DNA of 64,000 nucleotides, taken from positions 1 through 64,000 of the forward strand of contig CAYTXG010000006.1 of assembly GCA_964441025.1 (NCBI GenBank), written 5' to 3'. The notes beneath the pieces were generated by a model. That model did no database searches. It worked only from the letters and a program-made list of their open reading frames with translations, and had not been told where the DNA came from. The position numbers and the translations under genes were made by a program. Below are positions 8,802 to 16,518 of this stretch, one piece after another; the first letter of the stretch is position 1; every line of letters starts with the position of its first letter. This DNA is from JAAZIN01 sp964441025. GTDB taxonomy: Bacteria > Bacillota > Dethiobacteria > DTU022.

Positions 8802-8830
8802 TTATACTACAGGCGGCAAAGGAGGGACAA
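8801..8830 (-). promoter_or_regulatory. Sigma-A promoter of glmU-prs-ctc-pth
   Basis: TTGTCC (8830-8825), 18-base spacer, TATAAT (8806-8801) on the minus strand. The -10 is perfect and the -35 has four of six consensus bases. About 32 bases remain to the glmU ATG. Confidence 0.65.
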
Positions 8831-8849
8831 AACATACTTTTTTTACCGC

Positions 8850-9125
8850 TTACCCGAAAGCAGGTTCCATTTCCAGCTCTTTAAAATAGGCGTCGAGGAT
8901 CGCCTGCTGGATTTCCTGCCTCGCATCAGTATTGATGGGATGAGCGATGTCCTTGAACTCCCCGTTGGGGGTTCGCTTGCTCGGCATGGCTACAAAGTAA
9001 CCGTTGTTTCCCTCGATGACCCTGACATCATGAACCACAAACTGATCATTTAAAGTAACCGATACGATCGCCCTCATTTTACCTTCCTGGTTGAACCTTC
9101 TGATCCTGACATCTGTTACTTTCAC
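8850..9125 (-). CDS. spoVG: Septation/sporulation RNA-binding regulator SpoVG
   Basis: 91 aa starting at GTG (MKVTDVRIRR), five bases after AAGGTGG; a TTG further up would add 11 unusual residues. The family core VVHDVRVIEGNNGYFVAMPSKR and GEFKDIAHPIN is intact. SpoVG affects septation, sporulation and several virulence or stress genes in Firmicutes and binds nucleic acid. It has its own sigma-H promoter and sits between a nucleotidyltransferase gene and glmU, close to the B. subtilis order ispE-purR-yabJ-spoVG-glmU. Confidence 0.97.
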   Translation of the reverse strand: MKVTDVRIRRFNQEGKMRAIVSVTLNDQFVVHDVRVIEGNNGYFVAMPSKRTPNGEFKDIAHPINTDARQEIQQAILDAYFKELEMEPAFG

Positions 9126-9187
9126 AAGGACCACCTTCCCGGTTTTTAAAATTGACAAAAGGCTTGCCTTCTTCTTAATAATGAAAC

Positions 9188-9217
9188 TAATTCAACGATA
9201 GCTCGATAAAATCCTGC
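9188..9217 (-). promoter_or_regulatory. Sigma-H promoter of spoVG, full consensus match
   Basis: The minus strand reads GCAGGATTT (9217-9209), 12 bases, GTTGAATTA (9196-9188). The sigma-H consensus is RnAGGAWWW, 11-12 bases, RnnGAATWW; every fixed position matches. B. subtilis spoVG is the classic sigma-H-dependent gene, so both sequence and context agree. The predicted leader is about 55 bases. Confidence 0.8.
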
Positions 9218-9243
9218 CTGGGAAGAAAAATTCCTTTGAATAT

Positions 9244-9996
9244 TTACTTTAAGGCCTGGCGAACTACCGCCAGATCGCCGGTTTTATCAACATCTGTGCC
9301 GATCTCCACAAATTCACAGGGTACGGCGCGGGCCCTGGCCTGCATCATCCGTGAAAGGTAACGCTCCAGATCGGTCACCGAGAGAGTCTTAAAGATAAAT
9401 TTGAATATAAAGCTGAGCGGTAAAATGCGAAAGAGCTTCAGGGGTTTCTTGCGGTAAGCCACAAAGAGATCCAGCCGGGGACGGCAGCGTTCAAACCATT
9501 TCGAGCGGAGCAGCGCAATATTGCCGCCGGTATAATAACCTTCCTGCAGCCGGACATAGGTGCGCTCCATCTGCGGAAAACGCTCCCGGCAGCTTTCCCG
9601 CAGCAGGATGGGGTAGTAAAAATCACCTTCAAAAGGGGCGCACAGTTCGAGGAAGCCCTCAACGGCCTCCCTGTTGATGAGGGGAATGTCCCCCGTGAGC
9701 ACCAGGCACGGGCTTTCACCATCCGCCGCCTCCAAACCAGAAGCGGTGTTCTCCAGCATGCTCCCCGCCTCGGGGAGCGGCGTAAAATTATAGCCCTCTT
9801 CAAGCAGGTCCTCCAGCTCTCTCTCAGGGCCGACAACAAATATTTTCCCAATGGAAGGTGAAACCGTCAGCGCCTCGATAATATAACCGAGCATGGGGCG
9901 GCCGTGAATTTTGATAAAAGATTTGTTGGAAACCCCCTCCTGTTCTGTGAGCGGTTCACTTTTCCCCCCGCCGGCCAGGACAACAGCGTCAATCAT
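9244..9996 (-). CDS. MobA/GlmU-like nucleotidyltransferase family protein
   Basis: 250 aa from the ATG eight bases after AAGGAG; the ribosome site lies inside the end of ispE, so the two genes are coupled. The N-terminus AVVLAGGGKSEPLTE resembles the nucleotide-binding loop of sugar/molybdopterin nucleotidyltransferases but lacks the usual LAGGxGxRM arginine. VLTGDIPLI is the metal/nucleotide site seen in GlmU-like enzymes. The C-terminal part has a hydrophobic LFRILPLSFIFKFIFKTL stretch (about residues 188-205). The substrate cannot be named. Similar genes occur between ispE and spoVG in several Clostridia. Confidence 0.75.
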   Translation of the reverse strand: MIDAVVLAGGGKSEPLTEQEGVSNKSFIKIHGRPMLGYIIEALTVSPSIGKIFVVGPERELEDLLEEGYNFTPLPEAGSMLENTASGLEAADGESPCLVLTGDIPLINREAVEGFLELCAPFEGDFYYPILLRESCRERFPQMERTYVRLQEGYYTGGNIALLRSKWFERCRPRLDLFVAYRKKPLKLFRILPLSFIFKFIFKTLSVTDLERYLSRMMQARARAVPCEFVEIGTDVDKTGDLAVVRQALK

Positions 9997-10001
9997 GAAT
10001 T

Positions 10002-10898
10002 TCACTCCTTCACCTGATCAGATTCAAATATGGTCCAGCATAAAAATACCCTGTTGCCCATTTCCTGGAGAAGGGCGCGGGCTGCCGTGCGGGCATGGAT
10101 GAGGTTGTCGCAGAGGACAAAATAAGAGGGTCCGCTCCCGGACATAGCCGGATGCAGACCAAGATCTATAAATCGCTCCTGCAGCGCCCTGAGCCGGGGC
10201 TGCGCGGGCGAAACCACGGCCTCCAGGGTGTTGGTTGAACCGGCGGCAAACCAGCCCTGCAGCATCTCCCTGCTCTGAGCTTCCAGGGCGCTGATCAACG
10301 GTACCAAAGAGGGGCCGCCCAGATGTTCCTGTTCCAGCGCGCTGTAAACATGGGCCGTGGAAAGGAGCATATCCGGCGGGAGGGCCAGGACTGCCCAATG
10401 AAAGGGCAGCGGAGGCAAAGCTCTCAGCTTCTCTCCGCGCCCCTGGACCAGCGCAGTCCCCCCCTGCAGGCAGTAGGGTACATCGGAGCCGAGAAGCGCA
10501 CCGGCCTCTAAAAGTTGAGCCGGGCTCAGCCCCAAATTCCAGAAATGGTTCAGACCCTTCAGCGCAGCGGCGGCATCGCTGCTTCCGCCTCCAAGACCCG
10601 CTCCGGCGGGTATATTCTTGTAGAGAGTAATATTAACCCCGGGAAGACGGGTCCTCCCCGCCTTCTCTGTGAGAAGGTCCGCCGCCCGGCAAACAAGGTT
10701 TTCTTTAACACACAGCAGGGGATCGGTGCAAATAAATTGCCATCCTTCACCGTGCCGGGGCTCGAGAAGGACGGTATCGGACAGCGAAAGCTGCTGCATA
10801 ACCGAGCAGATATCGTGATAACCGTCGGGCCTCCGCCGGAGGACCTTTAAGCCCAGATTTATTTTCGCCGGAGCCTTGATCTTGATGGCTTTTAGCAT
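10002..10898 (-). CDS. ispE: 4-diphosphocytidyl-2-C-methyl-D-erythritol kinase
   Basis: 298 aa, GHMP kinase family, fourth step of the MEP isoprenoid pathway. The N-terminal KAPAKINLGLKVL and the ATP loop PAGAGLGGGSSDAAAAL are diagnostic, as is the C-terminal AMSGSGPSYF. It follows the pncB gene by 15 bases and its stop overlaps the ribosome site of the nucleotidyltransferase gene. In B. subtilis ispE follows sspF directly; here two NAD-salvage genes intervene. Confidence 0.96.
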   Translation of the reverse strand: MLKAIKIKAPAKINLGLKVLRRRPDGYHDICSVMQQLSLSDTVLLEPRHGEGWQFICTDPLLCVKENLVCRAADLLTEKAGRTRLPGVNITLYKNIPAGAGLGGGSSDAAAALKGLNHFWNLGLSPAQLLEAGALLGSDVPYCLQGGTALVQGRGEKLRALPPLPFHWAVLALPPDMLLSTAHVYSALEQEHLGGPSLVPLISALEAQSREMLQGWFAAGSTNTLEAVVSPAQPRLRALQERFIDLGLHPAMSGSGPSYFVLCDNLIHARTAARALLQEMGNRVFLCWTIFESDQVKE

Positions 10899-10913
10899 TT
10901 TCGGATTACCGTT

Positions 10914-11945
10914 TTAAATCATCCTGACGAGGCGGGAATTATCTGTTACCCCGGGGATGCGGCCTCTTTTTGCAACAGCCTTTCCCCGAATCTCTTTCAA
11001 ATCCATGGTCATATCAACGGCCGAAGCCCGGGAGATATAGCTGCCCACTCCGAAAATGTCGGCGCCCGCCCCGGCCAAAATAGAGATCCTTTCGGGATCA
11101 AGTCCCCCGGAGGCAACAATGCGGACTTTTTCAAAACCGGCCTGATCCAGCCGTGCCCGCACCTCCCGCACCAGCCCCGGGGTAACCCCGCCTCTTTCCG
11201 CGGGGGTATCCAGCCGGATTGCGGAGAGTTTCTCGCCCAGCGCCCGGGCCACCCTGAGCGTTTCTTCAGCTTCGTCTTTAAATGTATCGACAAGTATAAC
11301 CCGCGGCTCTCCTGCGGGAGCATGCCGGTCATAGGCCAGGGCCAGTTCCACGGAGTCGCCGGCAATTAAAAAGGCGGCATGGGGTACTGTCCCCGAGGGC
11401 TTCCGGGCCAGCAGCCGGGCTCCCAAAATGCAGCTGCATCCATCGGCGCCGCCGAGCAGGGCTGCCCGCTCCATTACCGGCGCCACCGCCGGATGAACGT
11501 GTCGTGCGCCGAAGCAAAGCAGGGTCCGCCCGCCGGCAGCCTCTTTGCACTGCCGCGCAGCCCCGGCCCACCCGCTGGCGCTGGCGAGCATGCCCAGCAA
11601 AGGAGTTTCATAAATGCCAAAATTCCCGTAATCACCTTTTATGCGCATGACCACCTCTTTTTTTGCCATCTTCTCTCCTTCGGGCAAACTCCAGACCTGC
11701 ACCCCTGAATTGCGAAGGAGATAAAGCGCCTCTTCGCTCCCTGCAAAAAGGCCATTCCGGGAGGTAAAAATTTCTGCAGTGACCTCCGTTCGCGCCAATC
11801 CCATCGCCTCTAGAAGATCCCTGGTGCGCACAAAATAGAGATCGGTGGTCCATCCCTTCTCTATCTCCGCATGGGTGGCCGTATGAAACCTGGCGGCAGT
11901 TTCAGGCGGAGCATGTTCGATATCAGCCAGTGTTATCAGATCCAC
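10914..11945 (-). CDS. pncB: Nicotinate phosphoribosyltransferase
   Basis: 343 aa, the short form of the family. Converts nicotinate and PRPP to nicotinate mononucleotide in NAD salvage. Visible features are the N-terminal TAEIFTSRNGLFAG and FGIYETPLLGMLASASGWA, and a C-terminal half-barrel with VDTFKDEAEETL, RLDTPAERGG and VASGGLDPERI, plus GVGSYISR near the phosphate site. Start is GTG after GGGGAG. It is 26 bases downstream of the nicotinamidase gene; together they make a two-step nicotinamide salvage unit. Confidence 0.88.
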   Translation of the reverse strand: MDLITLADIEHAPPETAARFHTATHAEIEKGWTTDLYFVRTRDLLEAMGLARTEVTAEIFTSRNGLFAGSEEALYLLRNSGVQVWSLPEGEKMAKKEVVMRIKGDYGNFGIYETPLLGMLASASGWAGAARQCKEAAGGRTLLCFGARHVHPAVAPVMERAALLGGADGCSCILGARLLARKPSGTVPHAAFLIAGDSVELALAYDRHAPAGEPRVILVDTFKDEAEETLRVARALGEKLSAIRLDTPAERGGVTPGLVREVRARLDQAGFEKVRIVASGGLDPERISILAGAGADIFGVGSYISRASAVDMTMDLKEIRGKAVAKRGRIPGVTDNSRLVRMI

Positions 11946-11971
11946 GGCGCTCTTCTCCCCCTAATATCAGA

Positions 11972-12487
11972 TTAAAGCAGGGACACTCCCAGTGTCTTCT
12001 CCATCTGCCCAAGGGCAAAGCGGTGCGCCTCCTCCTCGATCCCGCCCACCGCAGTAACGCTAACGGAAACCCGGTAGTTTAGCATCCGGGCGTCGGCGGC
12101 GGTATAAAGGACGCAGATATTGGTCACCACACCGGCCAGCTCCAGTTCCGACACCCCCAATTCGCGCAGCGTCAGATCGAGATCCGTACCGAAAAAGGCG
12201 CTGTAGCGCCGTTTGAAGATCATCCTCTCTTCAGGGCGCGGGGCCAGCTCTTCAATAACAGCGGCGCCGGCCTCTCCTTCCAGGCAATGTGGGGGAAACA
12301 TATCAAACTCCAGATCACCCCGGAGGTGGCGGTCGCAAATGAAGATGACCGGCTCTCCCGCCTTTCGGAAGTGCTCCAGGCGCTCCCTGATCACCGGAAC
12401 TACTCTTTCCGCTGCAGGACCGATATAAAGCGCCCCATGGGGTTTAATAAAATCGTTGAGCATGTCAATAATCAACAGGGCTCGCAT
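11972..12487 (-). CDS. pncA: Nicotinamidase/isochorismatase-family cysteine hydrolase
   Basis: 171 aa from the ATG preceded by GGGAGG. The catalytic triad of the family is visible as D8 (IIDMLNDF), K92 (FKRRYSAF) and C125 (VVTNICVLYTA). D52, H54 and H67 could be the metal ligands of a nicotinamidase. The adjacent nicotinate phosphoribosyltransferase supports nicotinamide as the substrate, giving nicotinate and ammonia, but isochorismatase-like hydrolases are hard to assign by sequence alone. Confidence 0.85.
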   Translation of the reverse strand: MRALLIIDMLNDFIKPHGALYIGPAAERVVPVIRERLEHFRKAGEPVIFICDRHLRGDLEFDMFPPHCLEGEAGAAVIEELAPRPEERMIFKRRYSAFFGTDLDLTLRELGVSELELAGVVTNICVLYTAADARMLNYRVSVSVTAVGGIEEEAHRFALGQMEKTLGVSLL

Positions 12488-12556
12488 CAGCAACCTCCCA
12501 AATGAAAATTTATAAAAAGTATTCCACAATAAGAGCCCCGATCCTTTTTTTAAAAG

Positions 12557-12580
12557 GCATGCCCGCCGCAGCGGGCATGC
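12557..12580 (-). terminator. Intrinsic terminator of sspF
   Basis: Perfect 10-bp stem GCATGCCCGC/GCGGGCATGC with a 4-base loop, followed on the minus strand by CTTTTAAAAAAA. It lies 8 bases after the sspF stop and separates it from the pncA-pncB-ispE operon. Confidence 0.8.
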
Positions 12581-12588
12581 ACGCCGTC

Positions 12589-12771
12589 TTATGATTCCTT
12601 CCGGAGCGAGCGTTCGGCCCGTTCTATTGCCTTTTTAACCAGGTTGCCGCACTGGCGGGAACTGACGCTGCCCCAACCTTCACGGCGAACCAGATCTTGC
12701 ACCCCCAGGTCAGCAGCGAGCTCATACTTGAGTTCTTCCGACATCACCGGGCGACGGCGGCGACGCGCCAC
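12589..12771 (-). CDS. sspF: Small acid-soluble spore protein, SspF type
   Basis: 60 aa from GTG, eight bases after AAAGGAG; B. subtilis SspF has 61 residues. After a basic start (MARRRRRPVMS) come LKYELAADLG and REGWGSVSSRQCGNLVKKA, the alpha/beta-type SASP core with the GWG and GNLVKKAIE motifs. Such proteins coat spore DNA and are made in the forespore. The veg-sspF-ispE neighbourhood is the same as in B. subtilis. A short gene with its own terminator suggests separate developmental control. Confidence 0.9.
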   Translation of the reverse strand: MARRRRRPVMSEELKYELAADLGVQDLVRREGWGSVSSRQCGNLVKKAIERAERSLRKES

Positions 12772-12888
12772 AGCACCAACTCCTTTTAATATATTAATAG
12801 AAGACGGCATCTATAGTCTGTGATTAACAGCGCCTACTTAAACGATCTGATTACTGGAGGTGCTGTGAGCAATGTGATTTATTTAACA

Positions 12889-12918
12889 AAAAAACCGTCA
12901 CCCCAATAAACGGTTCCG
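12889..12918 (-). terminator. Intrinsic terminator of veg
   Basis: AACCGT/ACGGTT stem (12893-12898 with 12910-12915) and an 11-base loop, followed on the minus strand by a run of T. It lies just after the veg stop. Confidence 0.7.
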
Positions 12919-12940
12919 GTTTTTTATTTTTTTGGACAAT

Positions 12941-13204
12941 CTAGAGGCCAACGGTACGGTACATCTTCTCCTCGCCAAAGCTCAATTCAACTGTCTCTGT
13001 AAGCACATCTGCATAGGTGAAGGAGACCCTTTGAAAATAGTTCGGTTCATCGATACGCACCACGAAGATGGAAGGATAGGTGTTTTCCAGTATACCCTCT
13101 TTTTCAAAGGTTTTTCGCCGCCCGCGGTTGGCTTTTAATCTTATTCTTTGTCCAACGAAAGGTTCTAGCTTTTTGCGAATTTCAAGAAGAACGTCTTTAG
13201 ACAC
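12941..13204 (-). CDS. veg: Veg family protein
   Basis: 87 aa from GTG, eight bases after AAGGTGG; a GTG four codons upstream is possible. The family signature is clear: LKANRGRRKTFEKEGILENTYPS followed by SFTYADVLTETVELSF (about 60-75). Veg is a small, highly expressed Firmicutes protein linked to biofilm control in B. subtilis; its mechanism is not settled. A strong promoter and a terminator bracket it, as for the B. subtilis veg gene. Confidence 0.93.
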   Translation of the reverse strand: MSKDVLLEIRKKLEPFVGQRIRLKANRGRRKTFEKEGILENTYPSIFVVRIDEPNYFQRVSFTYADVLTETVELSFGEEKMYRTVGL

Positions 13205-13237
13205 CGAAAAAACCACCTTGCCTTTGCTGTTTAATAG

Positions 13238-13267
13238 ATTTTAACATAAATCCGCCTGTTTTGTCAA
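13238..13267 (-). promoter_or_regulatory. Strong sigma-A promoter of veg
   Basis: Perfect TTGACA (13267-13262), 18-base spacer, TAAAAT (13243-13238). About 33 bases remain to the start codon. B. subtilis veg is known for one of the strongest sigma-A promoters. Confidence 0.8.
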
Positions 13268-13303
13268 GAAAAGAGCGAATTCTGCCCCTCTATCCGCAGC
13301 AGT

Positions 13304-13780
13304 TCAGTGAGTGAACCTGTCAGCTATGGTTGTGGCTCCGTACGATTCGGGTTTGATCCGGGCGGGATAGCCACTGCCGATAACCATGCCCACCACCTCT
13401 TTGATGATCTCCCGCGTTTCCCCCTTTTCCCCCACATCGAGATGGATCTCCACATTCAACTCCTCTTGCCCGTTCTCAGCAAGTTTTTCAGTGACCTTCG
13501 CCGCCACCTCAAGGCTAAGAAAGGTCTCGTAGTAGATCCGCTGGCGCAAGCTTTCCATATAGCGCGTCCTCTGTTTGCGGTAGTAGAAACGCCCCCCTTT
13601 GCCGATGCGGTGCACAATAATCGCGGTGACAAAGACAACGCTTCTTTGGGTGTAGGAGTGTGAGTCGGTCCCAATGATCAGCTTGTACTTATCTTCGGGG
13701 TTCTCGTTGGAGTAGCCGGTGATGTCTTCAAATACAGCCGCAAAGGAGAGCTTTCCTTTAGTTGGGCTGTAAAATTCCAT
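13304..13780 (-). CDS. YkuK-like RNase H-fold protein (DUF458)
   Basis: 158 aa. The segment YKLIIGTDSHSYTQ (about 32-45) followed by FVTAIIVHRIGKGGRFYYR and the acidic LNVEIHLDVGEKGETREII match the YkuK/DUF458 family, predicted RNase H-like. D39 and D113 are plausible metal ligands. Function is not established. It sits 19 bases after rsmA on the same strand, taking the position that yabG holds in B. subtilis. Confidence 0.8.
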   Translation of the reverse strand: MEFYSPTKGKLSFAAVFEDITGYSNENPEDKYKLIIGTDSHSYTQRSVVFVTAIIVHRIGKGGRFYYRKQRTRYMESLRQRIYYETFLSLEVAAKVTEKLAENGQEELNVEIHLDVGEKGETREIIKEVVGMVIGSGYPARIKPESYGATTIADRFTH

Positions 13781-13799
13781 GGGTTTTAGCGACCTTTCA

Positions 13800-14687
13800 T
13801 CAGTCTTTAACAGTACGATTGTATGTGATTCGAGCTATTTTTGCAAATTGCGCCGTAGTCAGCGTCTCCGCACGGGCCCGGGGATCGATTTCCGCCAGGC
13901 GCAGCGCGGAGAGGAGCTCCTCCCTGGTGGAGGAAATAACACCTCCCAGGCTGTTGGCCAGCATTTTTCGGCGCTGCTGGAATGAAGCCTGCACAATCTC
14001 CCAGAACAGCGCCTCTTCACCGGGGGCGAGATCGCCTTTGCGTCGTCGCAGCTCCACCACCGCCGAATCAACCTGCGGAACGGGCCAGAACACATGGCGG
14101 GATACGGGGAAAAGCGCCTTTGCATGGGTAAAGTAACTGCAGAGTACAGACAGAGCGCTATAGGAGGCACCGCCCGACGCTGCAGTTAGACGCGCGGCAA
14201 CCTCCTTCTGAAGCATCAATACAGCCTTTTTGAAAGGAAATTTATGTCTAAATAGCATGTAGAGCAGAGGCCCGGAAATATTATAGGGAAGATTGGAAAT
14301 AAGCACTCCCTGCTTCTCTGAGCCGAAATGAAGTTTCTGCAGTTCCGCCCACTCCACCTCCAGCGCATCTTTCCGCACCACCTTAACAGAAGGAAAAGGG
14401 CGAAGCAGCTCTCCAAGCGCATCAGCCAACCCCCGGTCCAGCTCAAGGGCAATGACAGACATGCCGCGGCGGGCCAGTATTGCTGTAAGAGCTCCTGCGC
14501 CAGGCCCTATTTCGACTACGGCGCAGCCGGGGTAAAGCGACGCTGCATCGACAATTTTGCGGGCGATATTTCCATCAATCAGAAAGTTCTGCCCCCAGCC
14601 GCGCCGCGGCCGCAGGCCCCTTTGCTCCAGGTAAAGCCGCAGCTCGCGCGGTGAGGTCAGATCGGGAAGCTCGGGCCTTCCGGGCAT
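13800..14687 (-). CDS. rsmA: 16S rRNA dimethyladenosine transferase RsmA/KsgA
   Basis: 295 aa from the ATG seven bases after AAGGAGG; an ATG 11 codons upstream overlaps that ribosome site and is unlikely. Motifs: GQNFLID, the SAM loop VVEIGPGAGALTAIL, and the target-adenine motif NLPYNISGPLL. It dimethylates two adenines at the 3' end of 16S rRNA. The order yabE-(rnmV)-rsmA-veg is conserved; the rnmV (primase-like RNase M5) gene usually between yabE and rsmA is absent here. Confidence 0.97.
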   Translation of the reverse strand: MPGRPELPDLTSPRELRLYLEQRGLRPRRGWGQNFLIDGNIARKIVDAASLYPGCAVVEIGPGAGALTAILARRGMSVIALELDRGLADALGELLRPFPSVKVVRKDALEVEWAELQKLHFGSEKQGVLISNLPYNISGPLLYMLFRHKFPFKKAVLMLQKEVAARLTAASGGASYSALSVLCSYFTHAKALFPVSRHVFWPVPQVDSAVVELRRRKGDLAPGEEALFWEIVQASFQQRRKMLANSLGGVISSTREELLSALRLAEIDPRARAETLTTAQFAKIARITYNRTVKD

Positions 14688-14719
14688 CGCCGTTCCTCCT
14701 TTCCTGGAAGGTGATGCCA

Positions 14720-15880
14720 TCAGTATCGGTTCAGGAGGTAGACCTTTACGCCGCGTCTCAGCCCGAATTTAGCCACATCGCAGTGGTAATCATAAAGCAG
14801 GTCTATTTTATGCCCCTTGATCGCTCCGCCGATATCCTCCGCCCTGGCAAAACCGATCTTGCCAATCCCAGGTATAGGCTCGATATAGAGCAAGCTCCCC
14901 AAGGGGATTACCCGCGGATCCACAGCCACCATTCGCGGCGAACTGAGGGTACCCAGACCCTGGACCGCCTTCTTGCCGGTGTAGGTATAACCGTTATTGT
15001 AGGGCCCCGTACAGAAGGAATGCCCGTTTTTATCCAGCGGACAGCCCGACCCGGGCGTCCCCGGACAGTAGGATGTCGCAGTCATGATCAGGACCCGGTC
15101 AAACTGCATCACGCGGCCTTCACGTTCCAGCGTTGTATTTGCTCCGTGCTCCACAATCCTCTCCAGCGGCTTCTCCAGAACAACGGATCCCACAACCTCT
15201 TCTTTTACCTGCACACCATCTTCTAACGTGATTTCAATGAGCTCTTCCTGCAGCCCCGAGCAGCCTTCCCGGATAACCCTGGTCAGGCCCCGATCCAGCA
15301 GGGCGTTTTCCTGGACAACCTCTTCAAAGGGAACATCACTGCGGCTGCTGGCGTAGCGCTTTTCCACGCGAACTATTTTGATCAGCGCGCCGTCGTAAAC
15401 CTCCTCAAGCTCCTCCGGCTCAATGCGATCATCGGGCCCAAGTTCAAAGCCCTCCCCGGCGAGCAGTTCTTTTACAGAAATAGTGGGCGTGAAAATCAGG
15501 GAAAGGCTGTTTCCATCAATTACGGCCACCTCAAAAGCTTTATGTACATCTATACGGGCCTTTTGGGATAAGATCGTGCCCCGATCCGGAACCACCCTGT
15601 CGCAGGGATGCAGCTGAATCCCTTTCTCATTGAGAAGTTCCTCCACCGTACGGCTGAAGGTGGCGGCTGTGCAAAGCTCTTCACCATCAATATAGACAGA
15701 AACCGAATGCTGGGCATAGCGGTAAACAAAGGCTGCCAGTATGATTATACACCCGTAAAATATTACCAGAGGGTGCTTTCTGCAAACAGCCGCCACGGTG
15801 CAGCCAATTTCCTGAAAGCTTTTTTTCACCGGATATAGATCCAGGACCGGCCCTGTTTTCCCCATACGCCGGGTCTGCAT
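14720..15880 (-). CDS. yabE: YabE-like cell-wall protein: DUF348, G5 and 3D domains
   Basis: 386 aa. Cytoplasmic N-terminus, one membrane segment (about residues 37-55), then DUF348 repeats, a G5 domain (about 165-245) and a C-terminal 3D domain (about 300-386) carrying the AEDIGGAIKGHKIDLL aspartates. This is the Firmicutes resuscitation-promoting-factor-like (Sps/YabE) architecture and is probably a peptidoglycan hydrolase acting at the cell surface. A good promoter lies 24 bases upstream, and the ATG follows GGAGGAG. Confidence 0.92.
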   Translation of the reverse strand: MQTRRMGKTGPVLDLYPVKKSFQEIGCTVAAVCRKHPLVIFYGCIIILAAFVYRYAQHSVSVYIDGEELCTAATFSRTVEELLNEKGIQLHPCDRVVPDRGTILSQKARIDVHKAFEVAVIDGNSLSLIFTPTISVKELLAGEGFELGPDDRIEPEELEEVYDGALIKIVRVEKRYASSRSDVPFEEVVQENALLDRGLTRVIREGCSGLQEELIEITLEDGVQVKEEVVGSVVLEKPLERIVEHGANTTLEREGRVMQFDRVLIMTATSYCPGTPGSGCPLDKNGHSFCTGPYNNGYTYTGKKAVQGLGTLSSPRMVAVDPRVIPLGSLLYIEPIPGIGKIGFARAEDIGGAIKGHKIDLLYDYHCDVAKFGLRRGVKVYLLNRY

Positions 15881-15904
15881 AGCCTCTCCTCCTCATGCCA
15901 GAGA

Positions 15905-15933
15905 CATTTTATCCCCTGCCGCAACGGCTGTCA
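15905..15933 (-). promoter_or_regulatory. Sigma-A promoter of yabE
   Basis: TTGACA (15933-15928), 17-base spacer, TAAAAT (15910-15905) on the minus strand, with one mismatch in total. Confidence 0.75.
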
Positions 15934-16022
15934 ATTGCTTCACTATCGGGGCAATATTTAGTCTAGCCTGAACAATCGCCGCTTATGCTGTGATTACGTC
16001 TCAGCAAGTAAAATAAAAAATA

Positions 16023-16051
16023 ATGACAAAATGGCCTCGATGCTTTATAAT
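16023..16051 (+). promoter_or_regulatory. Sigma-A promoter of the SCP2 gene
   Basis: ATGACA (16023-16028), 17-base spacer, TATAAT (16046-16051) on the plus strand. The leader to the SCP2 start is about 135 bases, long enough to hold a regulatory element, but I recognise none in it. Confidence 0.7.
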
Positions 16052-16191
16052 GAAAGTTAATCAAAGCAATATTTAATCACGTTAAGCAATATATTTCCGG
16101 AAGGGAGGTCGCTTTTCAAGGAAGAGCCGTTCGAAGATGAAGTGTACGGTAGCAGTGAAGAACCAAAAATTTTAAGGAGGCGTTTTATCAG

Positions 16192-16518
16192 ATGGCAAGC
16201 TTTCAGGACCTGGTGGGAAACCTGCGCACAAAGCTGGGCGGCGCGGATCCGGACAAGATCAAAGGGATGAATGCAGTATACCAGTTTGACCTTTCCGGGG
16301 ATAACGGCGGAGTGTTTCATGTAAAGGTAGCCGACGGCGCAACTGAGGTGGTAGAGGGTGCCTTCGACAGCGCCAACATTACTATCACCATGGCCGCAGA
16401 TGATTTTGACAGCCTGCTCGAAGGAAAGCTCAACGCCACCTCCGCCTTTATGGCAGGCAAGTTGAAGGTCAAAGGCGACATGTCCCTGGCGATGAAACTG
16501 CAAAGCCTGCTCGGCTAG
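16192..16518 (+). CDS. SCP2 sterol-binding domain protein
   Basis: 108 aa, the whole protein being one SCP2 (sterol carrier protein 2) fold: an amphipathic start, MNAVYQFDLSG, then ITITMAADDFDSLLEGKLN and a hydrophobic tail TSAFMAGKLKVKGDMSLAMKL. Such single-domain proteins bind lipids or acyl groups; the bacterial ligand is unknown. AAGGAGG lies 12 bases before the ATG. It is an isolated plus-strand gene in a minus-strand region, with its own promoter. Confidence 0.85.
   Translation: MASFQDLVGNLRTKLGGADPDKIKGMNAVYQFDLSGDNGGVFHVKVADGATEVVEGAFDSANITITMAADDFDSLLEGKLNATSAFMAGKLKVKGDMSLAMKLQSLLG

Noticed and set aside
12780..12820. Sigma-G-like CTATA-18-TATATTA before sspF
   Set aside because: Transcription would begin within the ribosome site, leaving it incomplete; two mismatches.
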